Shown here one piece after another: positions 1-11,067 of a stretch of DNA of 64,000 nucleotides. The notes under the pieces are model-generated. The model did no database searches. It saw nothing but the letters and a program-made list of their open reading frames with translations, and had not been told where the DNA came from. A program made the translations under genes and the position numbers. Numbering within the stretch: the stretch's first letter is position 1; every line of letters begins with the position of its first letter. The DNA is taken from contig NC_080423.1 in the NCBI RefSeq assembly GCF_029873635.1, positions 87,899,191-87,963,190 on the forward strand, written 5' to 3'. Source of the DNA: Malania oleifera (lineage: Eukaryota; Streptophyta; Magnoliopsida; Santalales; Ximeniaceae).

Positions 1-224
1 TCTGCGAGAGTGGAGAGAAGATTGGGCTTGCCGGAATTTCCATAATCATCGTCGCCGTCTTCTTCATTTTGCTGTGGACTTCGTGCAGCTTTCTTGAGAG
101 CGTACATGGCTTGTTGTTGGCTAAAGATTTGGTGCCATTTGGCTTTGTAAGGAGAGAGTGGCCATTTTCTTCTTTTCCTTAGATAACTATGACCGGTCTT
201 TGAGGAAGACGATAAAAATGCCAT
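1..224 (-). CDS. 5' end of a host gene of unknown function (partial)
   Basis: An open frame reads leftward from an ATG at 224 to the window edge without a stop, giving 74 codons; the rest of the gene lies outside. The start follows a GA-rich leader (about 225-260, minus sense CTCTCTCTC...), typical of plant 5' UTRs. The peptide begins M-A-F-L-S-S with serines, then a basic/aromatic block KRRKWPLSPYKAKWHQ, a Gln-rich helix-like stretch ending in YALKKAA, and an acidic Glu/Asp run. Base composition and codon use look like a genuine gene, unlike the degenerate retroelement frames elsewhere. I have a weak impression of the N-terminal region of small plant organellar PPR/THA8-like proteins but cannot place it. 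No transit peptide is obvious. A splice donor may lie inside the visible part, so the 74 codons may not all be one exon. Confidence 0.5.
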   Translation of the reverse strand, partial: MAFLSSSSKTGHSYLRKRRKWPLSPYKAKWHQIFSQQQAMYALKKAARSPQQNEEDGDDDYGNSGKPNLLSTLA

Positions 225-554
225 GAGAGAGAGACAGAGAGAGAGACAGACCGTTTCTGACAGTGGCCGTGTGGAGGGTGGTCGGAGTCCGAGTCTCCGA
301 ACTACCGTCTTCGCTACATAGAAGAAGGGATTTGTCTTGATATCTTTTATATATATAATTCTATGAAAATATATTTTTCTACGTTTTTTGATTTTTTTTT
401 TATTTGTGTTGATGATTCTTAATTATTTTTTAAAAAATTAAAATTAAAAAATTATGATTTTTTAACTGTTCTGAAAAATTATGGTCGGAATATTTTAATG
501 TTGAGAATTAAGTTTCAAGTTTTTTTACAAAAATATTAAGAAAAACACACACAA

Positions 555-556
<2 letters not shown>

Positions 557-610
<54 letters not shown>
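557..610. repeat. (AT)n microsatellite
   Basis: Uninterrupted AT dinucleotide run of about 27 units, visible directly. Confidence 0.95.
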
Positions 611-612
<2 letters not shown>

Positions 613-642
613 GTGGGGCAAAATTTATAGAAATAAACTCAA

Positions 643-886
643 CTGACTTTTGGAAATTCGGCCGAGTATTTAAAAAAAAAACACACAAAATCGACTTTTA
701 GAGAAAGTCGATTTTATGTCCAACTAGACAACGACTGACCTGCCAGTATGCGCATAAAAAACAAATCGCACAAAAAACAACAAAAATAGTAAAAAGTAAT
801 AGAACTAATTTTCCAAAAGTCGGTTGTGAACAAAAATTTATGCTAAAAAGCAAAAGTAACCAGAACTGACTTTTGAAAAGTCGATT
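643..886. repeat. four copies of a self-complementary GACTTT/AAAGTC word
   Basis: Words of the type CTGACTTTTGGAAAnTCG occur at about 643-660, 687-715, 801-826 and 864-886. The second is a perfect hairpin: 12-bp arms at 687-698 and 704-715 with a 5-base loop. They lie just upstream of the PMD remnant and may be the subterminal part of the element that carried it; that link is inference. Confidence 0.55.
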
Positions 887-1227
887 ATGGCTACGTAGCT
901 TTACCCCGTCCACTCCCTTCCTTTCCACACATCCCCCCCCCCCCCCGCCGGCGGGGCTTCCCAACCAACCCTCTATTTATACAGGGTCCTTCCTTATGGT
1001 ATATGTAGGAGACCCCTGACTTGATTCATTGTGATCTCACCGATCCATTTCATCTTACTCACTCTAAACTAGTATCTTAAGTCTTAGTGATGCCTCCATT
1101 TCCATCTCCCTCTCACTTTTGCTTCTTTTCTCTTCTTTCTTTCGCTTGCAGCCTCCCCACCACCTTCAAAATTTTTAGTTTTTACTTTGATTTTTATATC
1201 CATTTCATTTAATATTAAAGCATGAAT

Positions 1228-1696
1228 TTTGGTCAAACTGATCCTTCCGTCTTGACATTAGGGGTCCTTCATCCCTCTTAAAGGGCATGTGAGGAGGATC
1301 ATTCTGACATCTTTAAAAGGTGTCGGTGTGCGTGCACATTAGAGACACAGTGACATGCTGATGATAGAAGCATTCTGTGGATTCAACGACTAAGGTTCTA
1401 TCCACGGTACCAGATTCGGTACATTCGGCTTGACCACCATTTAATCAGTGCATTGCTGGAGCGCTGGAGGTCTGAGACGCACACATTTCACTTTTACTGT
1501 GGTGAGACAACAATAACATTACAGTATGTCACCATCATTATAGGATTACTTGTAGATGGTGACGCTATTACGGAGACAACACTATAAGATTGTGCCAGCC
1601 TGTGTTATAGACTATTTGGATGTGACACCCCTCATTGGCTGGAGCAGATGACCTGGCTCGTCCTTGTCGATGGCATTGATGGATAGCGACCTACCT
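1228..1696 (+). pseudogene. decayed plant mobile domain (PMD/MAIN-like) fragment
   Basis: Broken plus-strand frames match the plant mobile domain (aminotransferase-like, PF10536) in order. First comes a DPSVLTLG...LHPS block near 1238-1280; then RLRFYPRYQIRYIRLDHH near 1387-1440; then LISALLERWRSETHTF (about 1441-1490) and GETTITLQYVTIIIGLLVDG (about 1501-1560). After a frame change LCYRLFGCDTPHW is read near 1600-1640. The family is known from plant MAIN/MAIL proteins and from PMD domains carried by gypsy and Mutator elements. Stops and frameshifts exclude function. The gypsy LTR starting at 1697 cuts it off. In intact PMDs the VTLQDVAVLLGL-type motif is the hallmark, and here it survives with substitutions. 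A mobile-element origin is more likely than a host MAIL gene, given the surroundings and the short words upstream. Confidence 0.75.
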
Positions 1697-2938
1697 TGTA
1701 GTAACTCGAACCCAGAAAATAAAAAAAATGGATAAAAGAAATGAGAAATAAATAAAGGGAAAAGAGAAAAGAAAGAAGGAGAAAGGAAAAAGGATTTTCA
1801 AAAGGACTTAGAGGGGATTCGTTGACGAACTAACTGACTTCATCGACGAACATCCTTCTTTGGTCGTCGACAAAGACACGTGTCTTGTCGATGATGATTT
1901 ACCGATAGAGGGTTCAGATATTTCTGAGATTCAACGACGAACTCATGACTTTGTTGACGAACATTCTTCTTGGGCTCGTTGACATACCCACGTGTCTCGT
2001 TGATGAAGCCCTACCTATAAATAGGGTGGCTTTCATTTTAAGCCAGTATTTCTCTCTCCTCACGCCTGTCTCTCTCTACCCTATGGCTCCCTCACTCTCT
2101 CTCTTCGATTTTGGACCCATTTTAGCCTGGTTTGATGATTAGGAATTGCCACGGAGAGCTGGAGAAGATTCTCTACAACCTAATCGAGACGAATCGTTGA
2201 TTTGGGGTTTTGGGGCACCATCCCAAAATCAGGGTAAGTGAGATATTTTTAGAGTTTATGTGTGTATTTAGAGCATGCTACCCTAGGAAAGGTAGTAAAT
2301 GATTTTTATACTGGGTTTGAGTTGATTTTATTGGGGATAATGTAATTTCAAGGTTTCTAGTTTTGAACGCCTTGAGCATGGTTAGAATTTTAGCAGGCTT
2401 TTCAGGAATCAAGTAAGGAGAATTAATTATAGCAAGTTTTATTAAGTTTGAACCGGTTAAATTCAATTATACAAATTTATATACTTAGGTATGATTTTCT
2501 AAATAGTTAGGCATTTGGAAATAATGAATTTTGATATATATTATATATGGGAAAAAATTGTGTGGCATGAATATAACTTTTATAATTTAATTGGTTGCGA
2601 ATACTGACTGTTGTGAATACCGATTGGTGATAAAAACTAACTACTTGTTAATATTGGTTGGTTGTGGATACAGTTTATTTGTGAACATAGATTGGTTGCA
2701 AATACTGGCTACTTGTGATTACTATGTGGTGAATAATTTGATGTGTGTGAATGGATCATTTTGTGTGGTTATCCATGTGTATCACAATATAACATTGGCA
2801 GGCCTGAGAAGTTCATTATATTACCTAGATATAATCACGATATAACGTTGGCAGGCCTGAGGAGTTCGTTATATTGTCATTATATATTGAGGTAGGACAT
2901 TGGCAGGCTTAAGGAGGTTGTTCTACTAATATACTATG
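1697..2938 (+). mobile_element. Ty3/gypsy LTR, 3'-truncated (LTR A)
   Basis: Begins TGTAGTAACTCG at 1697, matching the start of the solo LTR at 36171 (TGTAGTGACCCG). U3 carries TCGTCGACGA-type words (about 1815-2010) and a TATA box TATAAATAG at 2016-2024. Downstream are short imperfect repeats (about 2590-2930), including three copies of an approximately 55-60-bp unit with ATTGGCAGGC (about 2776-2930). It stops where the copia LTR at 2939 begins, so the U5 end is missing here. Confidence 0.7.
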
Positions 2939-4806
2939 TGAAAGTGAAGGAGTTAGCCCAAGAGGGGGGTGAATTGGGTTATTAAAAATTTAGTTCTTTT
3001 TATGAAATTTTTTAACCTCTTGTTATTTATCAAACACACAGCAAACCTTTTTAAATCAACTCACAAACCAATCACAACACAAGTAAACTTAAGCAATCCA
3101 ACAACCAACCAAAAACTAAAATAATCGTTCAACAAAATACCAAACCAAGATATAGTATGCAGCTCTTTGGTAATTTCAGTTTTTGCAAGAACTCAAGATA
3201 TTTGCTTGTTTGTAGTCCTGTGAATATTTGTAAGCCCTATATTGAATGAAGTTGTTTGCACTCTCTTAACTAAGATTTCCGTAAATGATTAAACAACGTA
3301 CTCCCTTTTTAGGTTTATGCACAAGTTTAATGAAAACGTACTGTCTTCTTGAAATCTTAGTTTTTGTTCTTAACTACCTGCACTTTGCATACACACAACA
3401 CAATGTATATATACTGAATGTAAAAGAGTAGATTAAGAGCTAGACCAAGATTTTCACAAGGTTCGGCTTATCCCCAGCCTACGTCCTTACCTTGGTCCAA
3501 TACCACTGAAGGATTCCACTAGTACACTCATTTCCGGGTGGAGCAAACCGTTATAAGCGATACCCCACGCTTAGTCACTCCTTCAATAGGCTAGAGCAAA
3601 GCCTCTCCAAGCGATACCCTACACTTGGTCCAACGATCCAACAACCTAGAATCGTTCAAAGAACTACAAGAAACAAGAAATAATATGGTGTACAAATACA
3701 CTCTCACAACAGAGCATATTAGTATAAGTTAAAACACGATATACTTCAATATTCAAATATCAAAGTGAAATAGATTGAAGCTCAAGAATTAATTCACCAA
3801 TTTTTTTCTCTAGATGTGAATCAACAATAGAACTCGGTAATTTAGAATTTAGAGAAGATTAGCACTTCAAAAGTCTTAGCAAATCAGTTGTGCAAGGATG
3901 AGAGCAAGAGAGAGCAACAAGACTTTCAGCTTACGAACATATTTTGAGTTTCTTAGTAATTTTATTTGCTAAAACCATGTATTTATATGCTTTCAAAAGT
4001 AATTTCGTGTTGCCCAAGATTACTTGGAGTATTTCTTAAGTTTTCATAAATTTTAGGGCACAAAAAACCTTTATTTGGAGTTTAAAAGTCGTTAACATTG
4101 TTCAGTAGAATGAAGTGTCGGGTTCAGTCTTCTGAAGTACCTTAAAACACTAAAAAATTTAGTTTGGATACAGGGTCAGACGACTGAACTGGGGGTTCAA
4201 TCTTCTGAGGGTGTACTGCCTCTTTTGTATTCCTTCAGGAAAAACTTCAGCAAACTGAACTTACTCTTCAGTCTTCTAGACGTACACCTCAGTCGTCTGG
4301 GTAGACCCTTTTCTGATTTTTCATTTTCGTTTTCAAAAATTCTTTGCTCTCTTACTTTGATTACTTATAAAACATTTTCCGGAATTTGAAATAAGGTCTC
4401 TAAGTCCATAATTACCCCTCAAGAGCTTTCAACATATTTTTATAAGATATTTAAACATGAAGTATTTAAAACATAGTCTTAAAGCCTAAAACTCTAACTT
4501 GAAGTCTTCATGCTTGTCTTTATTTGACTCCATCTTATCTTCAAGCTTCAATATGCTTTAGCAAGTTCTCATTCATGCTCTCATGATCTTAAAACTTTAT
4601 TAGATTATCTTTGAATCCATGCTGTAATATTCTTTAAGTTTTATTTGATCATCTTTTTTTGGAGTATAAGCTTTTAATGATCGTTGTCAGCACTTGATTT
4701 TGTATTCACATACTTGAGTCCTAAAATATCATCAATTAACCAAATATGTTAAGTTCCTCTGATTTGTTATCATCAAAACAAGATTTTAAGTCTTGTAAGG
4801 CTAACA
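2939..4806 (-). mobile_element. copia-type LTR, 3' LTR of minus-strand element J
   Basis: Minus-sense LTR starts TGTTAGCC at 4806, preceded in sense by a polypurine tract (AAAAAAGAGAGAGAT, plus 4807-4824), and ends ...TTTCA at 2939. Near its 3' end is the CACCCCCCTCTTGGG block shared by several LTRs of the window. Minus-sense TATA box TATAAATA at 3980-3987; upstream of it are CAGTCGTCTGAA-type palindromic words (about 4165-4310). Length 1,868 bp. It interrupts gypsy LTR A; the 5 bp before it are CTATG, but the partner TSD was not found. Confidence 0.75.
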
Positions 4807-5394
4807 ATCTCTCTCTTTTTTATGATGACAAATAAGGAGCAAAAAATTAAGACTTATAAAGACTTCCCCTTACAATAAGCATCAACTTAACAATATTTGC
4901 AATATCATGATCAATTTCAATATTAATTTCAATATCATGCTCATATATCAAAATCACATCATTCAAGATATCATGCTCAATTTTTGCCCAAAATTTCTCC
5001 CCCTTTTGACATCAATAAAAAAGAGTAAGATATCAAGAAAAATGTATAAATACTAAGGCAATGAGCAACCATAAGCAAAAGTATAGATCTAGTGAAGGCT
5101 TAAAACAAAAATTTTGCATTTATCATGCGTAATAAGATTCACAAAAAGTCTCAAAGTAGCATGAAAAAAATACAAAAGATTGTATATCATAATTTTCAAT
5201 GATTTCCATAAATCATGATATCATTATTTAACAAGTCTTACTCCCCCTAAATGAAATGTATCTTATATTCAATAAATTTAGACTTTCATTTGTGAATTGT
5301 AAACTATGTATTCATGAAGATACCAATTGTGCTTTTAAATTTATCATGTCATGCTCAAATATTAATTTATTTCATGTAAGTGTTCATGGATACC
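4807..5394 (-). other. internal 3' region of element J, non-coding
   Basis: AT-rich sequence between the polypurine tract and the nested solo LTR. No frame with retroelement motifs is seen; elements of this gag-only type keep long non-coding sequence here. Confidence 0.5.
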
Positions 5395-5399
5395 AACAT

Positions 5400-7555
5400 T
5401 GTAATGCCCCAGACCTGCCACGCGGGGCCTGGTGCGTTAAAAGACCGACACGAGTCTCTGATACCATTCACGCAGGGAAAATAATAAATAACTTCAACAT
5501 AAAATACCAAAGTACTATATTTACATACATTGATCCATGATAATTACAACCTAATCCTTCATAATATAAATCCAGAATTAATACATATTAAACATAACTA
5601 AATACATATTTGATCTGCTATATTTAACTCACAAAACTGCCCCGCCTTGGAGCTATCTAAGCTCAATCACATAGATAACCTGAAAATATTTAACATATGA
5701 TAGGGTGAGACATCTCTCGGTAAGGAAGAAATAATTTATAATAGTGTGTGGCTGAAGTGTTTATAATACAATTAAAATATCCTTCTAAAATGTACACACA
5801 GTCCACAAGTAACCCATATGTCATACCCATAATCTCACAAAATCAACGTCATTATCGTCCTTTCACATATTCACAACCTTCAGTATTTTATTGTTAATTT
5901 TCGAGAATAGGGAAATCTACCCGCCTATATAAGTAAGTTCCCTTTACTCTAGTGCTAACACCAGGGCACTCACCTTTCTCAGTAAGCACTCGGGTTATGT
6001 ATTCAGGTAAAGACACCGAGAATGGGGAAGATCACCCGCCCATACAAGTGGCTTCCCTCTACACTAGTATCCATGAATAACTACTAGGGTACTCACCTTT
6101 CTCAGTAAGCTCTCGGGGTGGAATAATCTACTTTACCCAAAATACTTAATTTATTAACATTCGTACAAAGCCAACACAATCGCTTCACAAAATTTCATGC
6201 ATAGGCTCATATCATAATCAATCCACACAGGATCCAATCATACATCATCAGTGTCCACACAGGATTAATCAACACATAGCATCAGTGTCCACACAGGACT
6301 AATCAACACACATCATTAGTGTCCACACAAGACTAATCATCACACAACATCAGTATCCACACAAGACTGGTTCGCACAGGATGAACTAACCAACATATTC
6401 ATGGTAAATAGGTAAAAAACCTCCTCATACCACTGCCAATGTTTACCGCCTAGTATAAATGCCCATATAACGACCTCCTCATACCACTGCCAATGTTATA
6501 TCGTCATTTACATGAACCACACCACAAATCAATAACACACCTGACTAATCAACCATGTCCACGCAATTACCACAGTATACTCAACCATCCAGTATTTTCA
6601 GCCAAACAAAGTTCACAATCCAACCAGTATATTCAACCAAACAAGATTCATAGCCAAATAACATTCACAATCTCAATGAATTCATCATTCCACTATGTTC
6701 ATAATCATTTAATTGTCAAAATGGTCTCAACCACACATTTTTTTCCCAATTTAATACATATATAATTAAAACAATATTTTGAATATCAGTTTGGTTCAGA
6801 AAAATTATACCTACATATGTAGGATTTTTACCCAAAATTAGTCATTTTAACAATTACTAAAAGCTATTATAAAATATTTCCCCTTACCGAATTCCCGAAA
6901 AGCCCCTTAATATAACCAGTCCTGCACCTGCAGGGTTCCCCGTTTAACGTCCTGAAAACCACATCTCCCAGAACTAAACTTCAGCATTTCTCCACATATA
7001 ATAATTCTTACAACTAGGGAAAAGCCAAATTTTACATAAAAATCCTTACCTTAAATTTGGGATGAATCCCCAACTAACTCCACCGATGATCCACTCCAGT
7101 AGATTTGTAGAGAACTCTTCCAGGAGCATCATGGTAGCTTTAGATTGTCGAACCGGTGGAAATCTGGCCCGAAATCGAAGAGAGAAGGGAGGATGGCCAA
7201 ATTTCTAGAGAGAGAGAGAGAAGACATGCAGGAGAATTCACGCTATAATGAAAGAATCCACTCTTTATACACAGGGATTCGTCAACGAGACACGTCGATT
7301 CGTTGACAAGTCCTGTACACAATTCGTGAATGAAACAGCCAACTCGTCGACGAATTTCAGTCTATTAAAACCCCTCTCGGTAATTCCTCATCGACGAGAC
7401 ACGTCGATTCGTCAACAAGCTTAGAAGAATATTCGTCGACGAGTCCAGTTTATTCGTCGACAAATGTCTGTTGCCACCTATTTTCTGAATTTATTCTTTC
7501 TTTCCTTATTTTCCTTATAATTTCAAAATAGTTTAAAATTTCCTGGGTTGTTACA
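5400..7555 (-). mobile_element. Ty3/gypsy solo LTR (LTR B)
   Basis: TG...CA ends with a perfect 5-bp TSD AACAT (5395-5399 and 7556-7560). Minus-sense order matches the Tekay-type LTRs here: TGTAACAACCC start, TCGTCGACGA words (7275-7465), TATA box (minus, near 7264-7270), GA-rich leader (7205-7225), an approximately 38-bp minisatellite with GTGTCCACACAGG (about 6230-6400), and the GGTGAGACATCTCTCGGTAA motif (5703-5722), then GGGGCATTACA at the end. Length 2,156 bp, no internal coding. Confidence 0.88.
6230..6400. repeat. approximately 38-bp minisatellite in LTR B
   Basis: About five imperfect copies built on CATCAGTGTCCACACAGGA, seen by eye inside the solo LTR. Confidence 0.75.
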
Positions 7556-7560
7556 AACAT

Positions 7561-8879
7561 CAAGAATAATACTAATATCATATCATGCACTGCTCATGGA
7601 TATCAAGTTTTGAACTCAAATCTCTCTCCCTCTTTATATCAACAAGATGATAATCCAAAATAAAGGCACTAAGGACAAAAACAAATTTTACATTTAGATT
7701 GCAATACAAAGGTCCATAACCCAACATATATTTCAATCATAATATGTTTATCCATTAGTCAATCATGCAAGAGATATATAATGTGATCCATCATTAGCAT
7801 GTAAACTGATATGGTCAAAAATTAATTTCATACTCATATATCAAAATCATATCAAGATTCATGCTTCATAATCATGCTCAATAATTTCATGCTCAAATTT
7901 GCAATGTGTAGTGAGCCATAAATCATCAATATAAGTCAAGTCATTATCATGTTTTTGGAAATATCAAGATATCATACATGTCAGCATTTTAGCATAGTCA
8001 TAGCTCAATATTTAGTTCATATTATCATATCATTAGTATCTCACCACATATGCATATCAATAATATCAGTATTTAGCATATCAGCATATCATTTGAGCAT
8101 GGAGCATATTATTATCATTTGTGCATTGCACTACACTTTTGCTCAAATTGTTCTCATGTTGTTCAAGTATCTCTTATTCTCAAATATCTCTCATTTTGCT
8201 TAACTACCTCTCATTTTGCTCAAATAACTTTTCTTAATCAAAATACTCATGCAATAAACTCAATTTTCTTCAGATTTTCTTTCTTTCTAAGTTAAGCCTT
8301 GTATGAATCATCTTGTGATTTTGGCCAACAATGCCTTTTTTATTTTTATTTGTCTTAATGTTATAGTCGTCAATAGTTCCCGCGACCTCAGAAGACTGAA
8401 GATTTAGTTCAGTCTTCTGAAGATTTTCAGAATCAAGAAACTGAATAGGAAGTAGCACCGCAGTTGTCTGAGCCTTCAGTGTTACAATGTTCAGTCGTTT
8501 GAGCTTACAAGCTCAGTCGTCTGAAGTCTGTAAATTTTCAAAAATCTTTCTATTCTTATCCTGAAACTTTCCTAAATTACTTCCCTCTATACTTTATCAA
8601 ATTATTAGGCTTCAAGCATCCTTTTAATATTGCCTTTTGTGACATATAGCTTCCTTGTTCTTAGAAGATAAGCCATGTTCAATTAAAGTTCTCTTGATTT
8701 GAGGCTACCAATGACATTTTGAAATTATCTCATAAGCTCTTCTTTATTTCAACTAGTTCATTATCCTTGTCGAAAATTGGATTAAGTGATTTTTCTTAAT
8801 TTTTAAAAGGGAATGACCAATCCTACTATCTTTGGAGTCCTTAATTTGTGAACTAGGCTTTTTATCTAGGTACTCATAC
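7561..8879 (-). other. internal region of element J, non-coding
   Basis: AT-rich, no supported gene. A cluster of CAGTCGTCTGAA-like words at about 8385-8530 repeats the word type of the J LTR, so part of this may be an old LTR fragment or a duplicated segment. Confidence 0.45.
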
Positions 8880-9953
8880 TTTCTTGGGTCCGGATAGTTT
8901 AGAACTTAATGTGTCATTTCTTCTTACATAGAAAACATGTAGTGTGAGTATAAGCATTGGAGGAGGTGCTAGCATAGTCTTTGGATGCTTTTGTAAAGTA
9001 CCTTATATAAAGGTTCTTTTTCCTTGTATTTTCAATTCCGTTGAACCCTATGTCTTCTTTATTCAAAGACATTCTTTGTGCACCAATCATTCTATCAAGG
9101 CTTTCTTTTTCTCTAGTGAAATTGTAAATTATTTTAGCTTGATCCTCATTTTTCCTCTTAAGATCACTAATTTTTGAGTCTAAAGTATTTTTACCCTTTT
9201 CTTGCAACTTTTCTTGGTTTTGAGACATCTTGGTAATTTTATTTTCTAGTTTAGAAATATATAAGTCTTTTTCGTTATCCATAGAAGTTTTGGATTTTAG
9301 ATCTTTTAGTTCTTTTATCACTTTCTCATCTTGCTTTCTAGTCTATTGAATTTTAAATCTTTTTCTCTTTCAGCAAGTCTTAGAGATTCCAATTCTTTCA
9401 TTACACATTCATTCTTATTTTTCAACAATGTATATCTTTTAGTCACATTAACTAAGATCTTATGTACCTTGAATAGTTCATTTTTAAGTTCTTCATAAGA
9501 TGGTATACTTTCATCATTGGATTCGTCAGATGAATTATTGCAAGAATCATTAATTGATTTGGATGGGGAGCTTTCCTCATCGTCCCATGCCATAAAGCAA
9601 ACAACCTCTTGGTCATTTGATTCATTATATGAACTATTTGTGCTCATATTATCCAAAGTAGTAGCTTTTATTGCCTCTTTCCTCTTTTTGGAAACTTTCT
9701 TAACTTGTGGACAATATGATTTTAACTTACATTTATAGCAAGTTGGAGGTTCAACCTTTGTTTTCTTTTTACTGATATCTTTTTCTTCTTCTTCTTCTTC
9801 CGATTTTGACCCTTTAAACTTTCTAGCAAACTTTTTGTTTCTTTTAAAGAATTTTTCGAACCTCTTTTTATTGAATGCTAGTTCTTCATCATCTAAGTTA
9901 CTTGTATCTTCCTCTTTTTCACTAGAGCTTTCTTTTACTGCCTTAAGGGCTAT
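8880..9953 (-). pseudogene. copia-type gag remnant of element J
   Basis: Read on the minus strand from the Athila insertion point at 9953 downward. It starts mid-protein with an acidic/basic linker (EELAFNKKRFEKFFKRNKKF), then a damaged zinc knuckle CYKCKLKSYCPQVKK near 9730-9700. An acidic Ser/Asn-rich segment and VVCFMAWDDEE follow, then PSYEELKNELFKVHKIL and a long coiled-coil-like Lys/Glu stretch, ending near 8920 in a second Cys motif TTCFLCKKK. This order is that of the long gag of SIRE-like copia elements. Stops and frame changes break it, the N-terminal gag_UBN2 part is missing (removed or displaced by the Athila insertion), and no protease, integrase or RT follows in the remaining element. 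Confidence 0.75.
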
Positions 9954-11067
9954 TGATTACGCACTTAAATTGCATAATTAGGTGCTTTAATTCATGTATT
10001 GAGACTTATATTTTTAATTAAATATCTAATTACTCTTAATATTTTAGAACGTTGTCCTATTTATAATATTTAGGTTTTATTGAGTAATTTATGAATTTTT
10101 GGTATTTTTTATCACAGGGCAATTTTTGGGAGCTAAAATTGGTAATGTTTCGTAATTCACGCATAATTTTTTTGTCTAAGCTCCGATCGAGATGATTTGA
10201 ATTTTTAAAGAAAGATGAGAAGATTATCTACAACTTTCGTATTTTAAGTTTCGAGCGATACAGGCTCTAGGATGGTCAAAAGTGGGCTTGATCGCTGGAA
10301 AATAGAAAAAAAAAGAAAAAAAAAAGAAAAAAGAAGAAACAAGAAAATAAAATAAAATAACAAACTTTATTTGACCCGGCCACGCAGCTGGGTCTGGAGT
10401 CCGGTTGCTTGGGCACTAGGGCCGCTCCCGATCCCTCTTTATAATTTTTTTTCTCCTTACACAGAGGTCGCACCCTTCTCACCCTTCTCTCTGTTCTCTC
10501 TCAACTCTCAACTCTCCCTATCGTCTTCTCCCTCTTGGTTCTTTCTCTCCCTCTCTTCTCCTTTCTCTTCCTCTATTCTCCTTTCTCTCCCTCTCCTTCG
10601 TCCCTTCTTCCCCGCCTTACCTGCACTGCTGCTTCTCTCCCCCTTCTGCTCCCTTGCTGCCAGTTGAAAGCTCCCTTGCAACTCGAGAGCTCCTGCTGCT
10701 CCTCTCCCCCTTCTACTCCCCTATTGCTCCTTGCTGCTACAGCCACGCTGCTGCTATTTGAAGCCTACAACCCGAAGCCGGATGTTCCTGCTCTCCCTTA
10801 CAGCTAGTCACTCATGGCCAGTCAAGTAGCTTTTTGTTGCTGCTACTCTAAGGACCCCGAAGGCTGTTGCGGCCACACTATTGTTGTGCTATGCTTTTTC
10901 TTGTTATTTTTATTGTTGCTGAAGGGAGGACTTGGGAACTTGTGCTATGTCTGCTACAGGGAAGGGAGGACCTGAGAACCTGTGCGTGGCATGCGGAACA
11001 GAGACGTGTGCTGTGTTGGCTGTTGACACGGGTAGCAATCCTTCTCTTCTTTTACACTCCCATATTT

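Larger units (their letters stand above)
225..1227. other. non-coding stretch upstream of the edge gene
   Basis: No gene is supported here. It holds the probable 5' UTR/promoter of the minus-strand edge gene, an (AT)n microsatellite (about 557-610), a set of self-complementary words (643-886, separate entry), a C-rich tract near 930-946, and unassigned AT-rich sequence. A frame at 698-964 on the minus strand is low-complexity glycine and hydrophobic sequence and is not called. Confidence 0.5.

Noticed and set aside
6230..6400. Possible CRISPR-like array of spaced repeats
   Set aside because: The units are contiguous imperfect minisatellite copies in a plant LTR; no constant-repeat/unique-spacer pattern and no cas genes.
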